A stretch of DNA of 64,000 nt, taken from Actinomycetes bacterium. GTDB lineage: Bacteria > Actinomycetota > Actinomycetes > Mycobacteriales > Mycobacteriaceae. How positions within the stretch are numbered: position 1 is the first letter of the stretch; each line of letters starts with the position of its first letter. The stretch is taken from contig JAEXZY010000121.1 of assembly GCA_023404955.1 (NCBI GenBank), forward strand, positions 241,549 through 305,548, written 5' to 3'. Below are positions 58,671 through 64,000 of this stretch, piece after piece. The position numbers and the translations under genes are program-made. Below the pieces are notes generated by a model, which ran no database searches, was not told where the DNA came from, and saw nothing but the letters and a program-made list of their open reading frames with translations.

Positions 58671-60413
58671 GTGATCACCCGCATGTCCGAGCTGTTCCTG
58701 CGCACCTTGCGCGACGACCCGGCCGACGCCGAAGTGCCGAGCCACAAGTTGCTGATCAGGGCCGGCTACGTCCGGCCGGTCGGTCCCGGGCTGTACAGCT
58801 GGCTGCCCCTCGGGCTCAAGGTGCTTCGCAAGATCGAGGCGATCGTGCGCGACGAGATGACCGCCATCGGCGGTCAGGAGATCCTGTTCCCCGCGCTGCT
58901 GCCGCGCGCACCGTACGAGACCACCGCGCGCTGGACCGAGTACGGCGACACGCTGTTCCGGCTGAAGGACCGGCGCGACAACGACTATCTGCTCGGCCCC
59001 ACCCACGAGGAGATGTTCACCCTGACCGTCAAGGGTGAGTACTCGTCGTACAAAGACTTTCCGCTCATCCTGTTCCAGATCCAGAACAAGTACCGCGACG
59101 AAGCCCGTCCCCGTGCCGGCATCCTGCGTGGCCGCGAGTTCCTGATGAAGGATTCTTACTCGTTCGACATCGACGACGACGGGCTCAAGAACGCCTATCA
59201 CGCCCACCGCGAGGCCTATCAGCGTATTTTCGCCCGGCTCGCCGTGCGTTACGTGATCGTCTCTGCGGTGTCGGGCGCCATGGGGGGTAGTGCGTCCGAG
59301 GAGTTCCTCGCCGAGAGTGAGGTCGGCGAAGACACCTACGTGCGGTGCGTCGAGTCCGGCTACGCGGCCAACGTCGAGGCCGTCATCACTGCCGTTCCCG
59401 AGTCGATCCCGTTCGAGGGGCTGCCCGAGGCGACCGTCTACGAGACCGGCAACACCCCGACGATCGCGACGCTGGTCGACTGGGCGAACTCCGCCGATCT
59501 GGGCCGCACGGTCACCGCGGCCGACACGCTGAAGAACGTGCTCATGAAAGTCCGTGTGCCGGGCGGTGATTGGGAGTTGCTGGCCGTCGGCGTACCCGGG
59601 GACCGCGAGGTCGACGAGAAGCGACTCGGTGCGGCGCTCGAGCCGGCCGAGTTCGCGATGCTCGACGACGCCGACTTCGCGAAGTACCCGTTCCTGAAGA
59701 AGGGCTACATCGGTCCGAAAGGCTTGCTGGCCAACGGTGTTCGATACCTGGTCGACCCCCGCGTGGTGGACGGCACGGCGTGGATCACCGGCGCCGACGA
59801 GACCGGCAAGCACGTCGTCGACCTCGTCGCCGGGCGGGACTTCGTCGCCGACGGCACGATCGAGGCCGCCGAGGTGCGGGAGGGTGATCCGTCGCCGGAC
59901 GGCGCGGGGCCACTGGTCGCCGCCCGCGGCATCGAGATCGGACACGTCTTCCAGCTGGGCCGCAAGTACGCCGACGCCTTCACCGCCGATGTGCTGGGCG
60001 AGGACGGCAAACCGGTGCGTCTGACGATGGGCAGCTACGGGATCGGGGTGTCCCGCATGGTGGCGGTGATCGCCGAGCAGCAACACGACGAACTCGGTCT
60101 GCGGTGGCCGCCGGCGGTGTCGCCGTTCGACGTGCACGTGGTGATCGCGAACAAGGACGCCGAGGCGCGCGCCGGTGCGACGGAACTGGCCGCGGAGCTG
60201 GATCGGCTCGGCGTCGACGTGCTGCTCGACGATCGCACCGCGTCCCCGGGGGTGAAGTTCAAGGACGCCGAACTGCTCGGTGTGCCGTGGATCGTCGTGG
60301 TGGGGCGCGGCTGGGCCGACGGCGTGGTCGAACTGCGCGACCGGTTCAGCGGTGAGAAGCGCGACGTCGCCGCGGCGTCGGCGACCGAGGAGATCCTCGC
60401 CGCGATCCGCTAG
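58671..60413 (+). CDS. proS: Prolyl-tRNA synthetase (prokaryotic type)
   Basis: Charges tRNA-Pro. The 580-residue class II enzyme has motif 1 in LPLGLKVLRKIEAIVRDEM, motif 2 in KYRDEARPRAGILRGREFLMKDSYSFD, an editing (INS) domain around residues 225-390 with GGSASEEFLAES and KNVLMKVRVPGGDWELL, motif 3 near GSYGIGVSRMVAVIAEQ, and an anticodon-binding C-terminus ending in VVELRDRFSGEKRDV. Length and sequence are standard. An alternative start is the ATG at 58683. Confidence 0.96.
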   Translation: MITRMSELFLRTLRDDPADAEVPSHKLLIRAGYVRPVGPGLYSWLPLGLKVLRKIEAIVRDEMTAIGGQEILFPALLPRAPYETTARWTEYGDTLFRLKDRRDNDYLLGPTHEEMFTLTVKGEYSSYKDFPLILFQIQNKYRDEARPRAGILRGREFLMKDSYSFDIDDDGLKNAYHAHREAYQRIFARLAVRYVIVSAVSGAMGGSASEEFLAESEVGEDTYVRCVESGYAANVEAVITAVPESIPFEGLPEATVYETGNTPTIATLVDWANSADLGRTVTAADTLKNVLMKVRVPGGDWELLAVGVPGDREVDEKRLGAALEPAEFAMLDDADFAKYPFLKKGYIGPKGLLANGVRYLVDPRVVDGTAWITGADETGKHVVDLVAGRDFVADGTIEAAEVREGDPSPDGAGPLVAARGIEIGHVFQLGRKYADAFTADVLGEDGKPVRLTMGSYGIGVSRMVAVIAEQQHDELGLRWPPAVSPFDVHVVIANKDAEARAGATELAAELDRLGVDVLLDDRTASPGVKFKDAELLGVPWIVVVGRGWADGVVELRDRFSGEKRDVAAASATEEILAAIR

Positions 60414-60428
60414 CGGTCACGCCGACGG

Positions 60429-60905
60429 TCACTCCTTACCGCCGGGGAAGGGCACCGTGACCGGTGTCGTCCCGACGACGCCGCGCCACCGCGCAGCGGT
60501 GACCGCGGTCTCCAGCATCGCGGCTACGCCGAAGGCACGCACCTTCTCGTCGGTCGCCTGCTCGACGACTGCGCGCCACGCGGTCGCGGCGTCCTCCTCC
60601 ATCCGCACCGCGAGCTTCGCGGCCTGGGCCGGGGTGTCGACTTCCGAGGGCATCGAATAGCCCGGCGCCGGCAGGGGGACGGCGCCGCCGGCGTCTCCGA
60701 GCAGCACGATCGCCGCCTCGCGTCGTGCCCGGTGCTCGGCCATCGCGTCGGCGACCAGGCTGTTGTCCTCGGCCGTGGAATGTGCTGACACCAGCCCGTA
60801 TCCGTAGATCGTCGCGTGCTCGACGGCAACCGCGTCGAACAGCGCGCCCAGGGCGGCGTCGCTGGGGCGGGTGGTGGGTGTCGAACTCGGTGTCGGAGAC
60901 GTCAC
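60429..60905 (-). CDS. Ferritin-like DUF4439 protein (Rv2844-like)
   Basis: The 158-residue protein is mostly helical: ALGALFDAVAVEHATIYGYGLVSAHS, AEHRARREAAIVLL, AAKLAVRMEEDAATAWRAVVEQAT and a final helix around MLETAVTAARW, the four-helix pattern annotated as a ferritin-like DUF4439 domain. The E-H and E-E-D positions could bind iron but this is not shown. GTG start at 60905 overlaps the stop of the upstream lipoprotein gene (GTGA), so the two are a unit. Converges with proS. Confidence 0.8.
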   Translation of the reverse strand: MTSPTPSSTPTTRPSDAALGALFDAVAVEHATIYGYGLVSAHSTAEDNSLVADAMAEHRARREAAIVLLGDAGGAVPLPAPGYSMPSEVDTPAQAAKLAVRMEEDAATAWRAVVEQATDEKVRAFGVAAMLETAVTAARWRGVVGTTPVTVPFPGGKE

Positions 60906-61426
60906 CGCGCACCGCCGGGAGAAGCCAGCGCCACGCTGTAGGCGACCGTGCAGGCCGCTGCGATCGAGGCCAGCAGGCCCGCGCGATAACCCGACAGCGC
61001 CGCCGCCGAGTGCGACGCGCTGTCGGCCGACGCGCGCAACGCACCCACGACGTCGTCGGCGTTCGGCGGCGGTGGCTCGGGTGTGCCCGCCGCCGCGCTC
61101 GCCGACGTCGTCACCGTCACGCCGGCGGTCGGCGCGGCCTGACCGGTCAGCCGGACGATCTCATCGGACAGGGCTTCGGCGTGCGCGGTGCGCAGGCCCG
61201 CGATGTCGGTCAGGGTCGCCGCGGCGCGGCCCCGGACCGCTGCGGCGGCCTGACCGGCCAGGCGGCTGTCCGCGCGGGCCCGGTCGAGCGCAGTCGTCAG
61301 ATCGTCGAGGTCCGGTGGGGGCGGCGGGGTGCCGCAGGCAGTCGCCGCCGCCGCGGTCAGCAGGACGAGCCCGGCCAACACCTCACGGCGGCGCAGGGTC
61401 GGCGGGCGGCTCGGCACGTGCCACAT
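60902..61426 (-). CDS. Tat-type lipoprotein, alanine-rich (Rv2843-like)
   Basis: The 174-residue protein has a twin-arginine style signal (RRREVLAGLVLL) and a lipobox-like TAC at about residue 31, followed by a proline-rich segment and helices rich in Ala and Arg (ALDRARADSRLAGQAAAAV). A second hydrophobic stretch sits near the C-terminus (GLLASIAAACTVAYSVALA). An in-frame ATG at 61462 gives a 12-residue longer form. No function is known; co-translated with the ferritin-like protein, it may hold it at the membrane. Divergent from rimP. Confidence 0.7.
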   Translation of the reverse strand: MWHVPSRPPTLRRREVLAGLVLLTAAAATACGTPPPPPDLDDLTTALDRARADSRLAGQAAAAVRGRAAATLTDIAGLRTAHAEALSDEIVRLTGQAAPTAGVTVTTSASAAAGTPEPPPPNADDVVGALRASADSASHSAAALSGYRAGLLASIAAACTVAYSVALASPGGAR

Positions 61427-61585
61427 ACTGCCACTGCGCTCGCCGCTCACCGGGGTCGACATGGCCGCGGGGGCAGCTCGTGCGGCCCGCGTGCTGGCGC
61501 TTTCGTTCTTCGGGGCGGTCCGCCTGGCGTATCGTAGGGTCCCGTTCGACCAGTTCGAGAGACAACTCAAGACGAGGAGCTCACC

Positions 61586-62116
61586 GTGGCGGAGCGGTCT
61601 GCTGGATTGCCGTCGCAGCGACAGGTGATCGATCTGCTCGCCGGAGAGTTCGCGCGCGCCGGGTATGAGGTCGAGGACGTCGTGGTCGACGCAGCCGCGC
61701 GACCGCCCCGGCTGACGGTGGTCGCCGACGGCGACAAGGGGCTCGACCTCGACGCGGTCGCCGAGCTGTCCCGCCTCGCCTCGACACTTCTCGACGATCT
61801 CGACTCGCCCGCGTATGTGCTCGAGGTGACCTCCCCGGGGGTGGACCGACCGCTGACCACCGACGCGCATTACCGCCGTGCCCAGGGTCGATTGGTGGAA
61901 CTGACGTTGGCCGACGGCGCCACGCTCACCGGACGACTGGGCGAACTGCGCGGAGCCACCGTCGACGTCGTAGTCCGCGACGGACCCCGCCGCGCGCTGT
62001 CCGTACGCGAGGTCTCGCGCGACGACATCGCCAAAGCTGTTGTGCAGGTTGAGTTCTCACCCCCGAGTCCACGCGAGCTGGAGCTGGCGGGGCAGACCGG
62101 AAGGCACAGTGAATGA
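61586..62116 (+). CDS. rimP: Ribosome maturation factor RimP
   Basis: Assists assembly of the 30S subunit. The 176-residue protein has the RimP alpha/beta N-terminal domain (VIDLLAGEFARAGYEVEDVVVD, LDLDAVAELSRLASTLLDDLD, and the signature YVLEVTSPGVDRPL at about 77-90) and a C-terminal SH3-like domain (GRLVELTLADGATLTGRLGEL). GTG start with GAGGAG upstream. It overlaps nusA by ATGA and opens the conserved rimP-nusA-ylxR-infB operon. Confidence 0.95.
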   Translation: MAERSAGLPSQRQVIDLLAGEFARAGYEVEDVVVDAAARPPRLTVVADGDKGLDLDAVAELSRLASTLLDDLDSPAYVLEVTSPGVDRPLTTDAHYRRAQGRLVELTLADGATLTGRLGELRGATVDVVVRDGPRRALSVREVSRDDIAKAVVQVEFSPPSPRELELAGQTGRHSE

Positions 62117-63168
62117 ATATCGACATGGCCGCGCTGCACGCGATCGAGGCGGACAAGGGAATCTCCGTCGACGTGGTCGTCGAGACCATCAAGTCGGCGC
62201 TGCTGACCGCCTACCGGCACACCGAGGGGCACGAGGCCGATGCCCGCATCGACGTCGACCGCAAGACCGGCGTGGTCAAGGTCATGGCCCGGCAGACCGA
62301 CGCCGACGGCAACGTGCTGCACGAGTGGGATGACACCCCGGAGGGCTTCGGCCGGATCGCGGCGACCACGGCTAGGCAGGTCATCCTGCAGCGGCTGCGC
62401 GACGCCGAGAACGAGAAGAACTACGGCGAGTTCTCTGCACGTGAGGGCGACATCGTGGCCGGCGTCATCCAGCGCGACGCCCGCGCCAACGCCCGCGGCT
62501 TGGTCGTGGTGCGGATCGGCAGTGAGACCAAGGGCTCCGAGGGCGTGATCCCCGCCGCCGAACAGGTGCCCGGGGAGAGCTACGAACACGGCGACCGGCT
62601 GCGCTGCTACGTCGTCGGGGTGTCCCGCGGAGCCCGCGAACCATTGATCACGTTGTCGCGCACGCATCCGAACCTGGTCCGCAAGCTGTTCTCCCTCGAG
62701 GTTCCGGAGATCGCCGACGGCTCGGTCGACATCGTCGCGGTGGCCCGTGAGGCCGGGCACCGCAGCAAGATCGCCGTGGCCTCACGCGCGCCCGGGCTGA
62801 ACGCCAAGGGGGCCTGCATCGGGCCGATGGGTCAGCGGGTGCGCAACGTGATGAGCGAACTGTCCGGCGAGAAGATCGACATCATCGACTTCGACGACGA
62901 CCCGGCCAAGTTCGTCGCCAACGCGCTGTCGCCGGCCAAGGTCGTGTCGGTGACGGTGATCGACGAGGCGGCCAAGGCGGCGCGCGTCATCGTGCCGGAC
63001 TTCCAGCTCTCGCTGGCCATCGGCAAGGAGGGACAGAACGCTCGGTTGGCCGCGCGGCTCACCGGATGGCGCATCGACATCCGCAGCGACGACGCGGCGT
63101 CCGACACCGGCCGGGATCGCGCCGACCGGCGGCCCGACGCCGCCCGCGGCGCGGCCGGTGGGCAGTAG
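62113..63168 (+). CDS. nusA: Transcription termination/antitermination factor NusA
   Basis: Binds RNA polymerase and nascent RNA to control pausing, termination and rRNA antitermination. The 351-residue protein has the N-terminal polymerase-binding domain (to about 105), an S1 domain (FSAREGDIVAGVIQ and VVRIGSETKGSEGVIP), and two KH domains (IAVASRAPGLNAKGACIGPMGQRVRNVMSEL in outline; LSLAIGKEGQNARLAARLTGWRIDIRSD). It lacks the acidic repeats of proteobacterial NusA, as normal for mycobacteria. Confidence 0.96.
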   Translation: MNIDMAALHAIEADKGISVDVVVETIKSALLTAYRHTEGHEADARIDVDRKTGVVKVMARQTDADGNVLHEWDDTPEGFGRIAATTARQVILQRLRDAENEKNYGEFSAREGDIVAGVIQRDARANARGLVVVRIGSETKGSEGVIPAAEQVPGESYEHGDRLRCYVVGVSRGAREPLITLSRTHPNLVRKLFSLEVPEIADGSVDIVAVAREAGHRSKIAVASRAPGLNAKGACIGPMGQRVRNVMSELSGEKIDIIDFDDDPAKFVANALSPAKVVSVTVIDEAAKAARVIVPDFQLSLAIGKEGQNARLAARLTGWRIDIRSDDAASDTGRDRADRRPDAARGAAGGQ

Positions 63169-63237
63169 CGACGCACACCCCGGCTCAGGTCGTCGCGCCG
63201 CGGCGGACCGATTTTCTTTTCGGCGACGTCGTGACGG

Positions 63238-63243
63238 TAGACT
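63238..63243 (+). promoter_or_regulatory. -10 hexamer before ylxR
   Basis: TAGACT lies five bases before the GTG at 63249, suggesting a leaderless internal promoter for ylxR-infB and favouring that GTG over the in-frame GTG at 63231. Confidence 0.35.
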
Positions 63244-63248
63244 CAGCT

Positions 63249-63611
63249 GTGATCCAGCGCGAGACGTCGGCTCGGACGCAGAAAAGCAGCGACACCCCCT
63301 CGGGGGGTCCGGTGCGGACCTGCATCGGATGCCGTCGACGAGAGTTGGCCGTCGATCTGCTTCGGGTTGTCGCCGTCGACGGCGGGAAGGGTCCTGGGAA
63401 TGATGCCAGGGCCGTGACCGTTGACGCGGCGAAGAGGCTTCCGGGGCGGGGTGCATGGCTGCATCCCGATCCAGGGTGCCTACGCGAGGCGGTTCGTCGG
63501 CGAGCCTTCGGCCGAGCGCTTCGGATCGCCGGTTCACCGGACATCACCGCGGTGGTCGAGCGTTTCGCCGAATACGAGACGCCCGATGCGCCCGGGCAAG
63601 AGAACAGGTAG
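63249..63611 (+). CDS. ylxR: YlxR-family RNA-binding protein (Rv2840c-like)
   Basis: The 120-residue basic protein has the YlxR signature RTCIGCRRR near residue 23 and continues through LLRVVAVDG, GRGAWLHPDPGCLREAVRRRAFGRALR to the C-terminus. Members bind RNA or the RNase P RNA and sit between nusA and infB in most Gram-positive bacteria, as here. The frame upstream to 63066 overlaps the end of nusA and is not conserved; GTG 63249 or 63231 are the realistic starts. Confidence 0.88.
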   Translation: MIQRETSARTQKSSDTPSGGPVRTCIGCRRRELAVDLLRVVAVDGGKGPGNDARAVTVDAAKRLPGRGAWLHPDPGCLREAVRRRAFGRALRIAGSPDITAVVERFAEYETPDAPGQENR

Positions 63612-63712
63612 CGAAGAACATGAGCACACCGTGAAGTCCCGATGACCATGCGTCATAGCTAAACCGAGGCGCGGCGCCCACCACCGCTGTCGCCTCTCAG
63701 ACAGGAGATGTA

Positions 63713-64000
63713 GTGGCAGGTAAGGCCCGCGTGCACGAGTTGGCTAAGGAACTCGGTGTCACCAGTAAGCAAGTTCTGGCCCGGCTGAGCGAACAAGGTG
63801 AGTTCGTCAAGTCGGCGTCGTCCACGGTGGAGGCGCCCGTCGCCCGCCGTTTGAGGGAGTCGTTCGGCGGCTCCAAACCCGCATCCGGATCGTCGAGCAG
63901 TGCCGGCAACGGCAGTGCCGGTAACGGCGCCGCCGCGGCACCGGCCAAGCCCGGCCCGCGGCCCGGCCCCCGTCCGTCCGCGCCGGCCGCCCAGCAGCCC
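63713..64000 (+). CDS. infB: Translation initiation factor IF-2, N-terminal part (window ends inside gene)
   Basis: GTPase that places initiator tRNA on the ribosome. The visible 96 codons start at GTG 63713 after ACAGGAG and give the IF2_N domain AGKARVHELAKELGVTSKQVLARL, then the low-complexity Gly/Ser/Ala/Pro-rich stretch (GNGSAGNGAAAAPAKPGPRPG) that precedes the GTPase in actinobacterial IF-2. The G domain lies beyond the window. It is the last gene of the rimP operon seen here. Confidence 0.96.
   Translation, partial: MAGKARVHELAKELGVTSKQVLARLSEQGEFVKSASSTVEAPVARRLRESFGGSKPASGSSSSAGNGSAGNGAAAAPAKPGPRPGPRPSAPAAQQP

Noticed and set aside
1..64000. CRISPR arrays, insertion sequences, integrases, toxin-antitoxin pairs and tRNA or rRNA genes
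   Set aside because: Read for and not found: no regularly spaced repeats, no transposase motifs or terminal repeats, no cloverleaf-type sequence recognised. A tRNA search program would settle the last point.

Overview
The window is a high-GC, densely packed actinobacterial chromosome segment and almost certainly comes from a Mycobacterium, most likely an environmental or fast-growing (Mycolicibacterium-type) species. The basis is the gene order. From memory of the M. tuberculosis map, dxr, rip1, ispG, a GNAT protein, the penicillin-binding lipoprotein and map, then glnA4, a gamma-glutamyl hydrolase, aldC and an SDR, then mycothione reductase, mqo, elaA-like, Mg-chelatase-like, cobO, cobB, cysG, efpA, proS, rimP, nusA, ylxR and infB follow the Rv2870c to Rv2839c order. 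No rRNA, tRNA, insertion sequence, phage gene or CRISPR array was seen, and no gene-free stretch exceeds about 200 bases.

Layout. 1-0.6 kb: 3' truncated MPT83/MPT70-like fasciclin lipoprotein (minus strand) with a SigK-type promoter. 0.7-8.5 kb: isoprenoid and envelope core (dxr, rip1, ispG, two GNAT proteins, one carrying a GyrA-like helical segment, a PBP lipoprotein and a DUF1707 protein). 8.5-10.7 kb: map, a lipoprotein and a degenerate alpha/beta-hydrolase. 10.7-22.9 kb: an accessory catabolic island in which an IclR regulator and an SDR diverge from a nine-gene unit (unknown protein, acylating acetaldehyde dehydrogenase, 4-hydroxy-2-oxovalerate aldolase, APC permease, TetR, aldehyde dehydrogenase, small protein, FAD oxidoreductase, IlvD/Edd dehydratase). 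23-26.5 kb: two-gene pathway for the osmolyte N-acetylglutaminylglutamine amide. 26.7-33.4 kb: a gamma-glutamyl-amine utilisation set (permease, GlnA4, hydrolase, aldehyde dehydrogenase, SDR, GntR). 33.5-39 kb: methyltransferase, ArsR and GntR regulators, a choline-kinase-like protein and a dimethylglycine/sarcosine dehydrogenase. 39-41.6 kb: ECF-type Co/Ni importer cbiM-cbiN-like-cbiQ-cbiO. 41.8-45.8 kb: an internally deleted Fe/Mn superoxide dismutase, a two-component pair, DoxX and an ECF sigma factor. 45.8-64 kb: conserved core again (mycothione reductase, hydrolase, mqo, corrinoid genes, two EfpA-type exporters, proS, then the rimP-nusA-ylxR-infB translation operon, cut by the window end).

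The two stretches that interrupt the conserved order (about 9.4-28 kb and 33.5-45.8 kb) hold most of what is unusual. The strongest sequence-level observations are: (i) a near-identical 20-bp imperfect palindrome in front of both cbiM and the superoxide dismutase gene; (ii) loss of about 59 residues including the aspartate metal ligand from that dismutase; (iii) four copies of the 7-mer TTCATAG arranged as two inverted pairs on either side of doxX, linking the two-component system, DoxX and the sigma factor; (iv) paired TTTCAC-N3-GTGAA operators in the IclR/catabolic-operon divergent region; (v) a GyrA-tail/GNAT fusion; (vi) a tandem EfpA duplication with a repeated gene end. Many genes overlap by ATGA/GTGA and many single genes have a TANNNT -10 hexamer 6-8 nt before the start with no Shine-Dalgarno sequence, which is the leaderless pattern common in mycobacteria.
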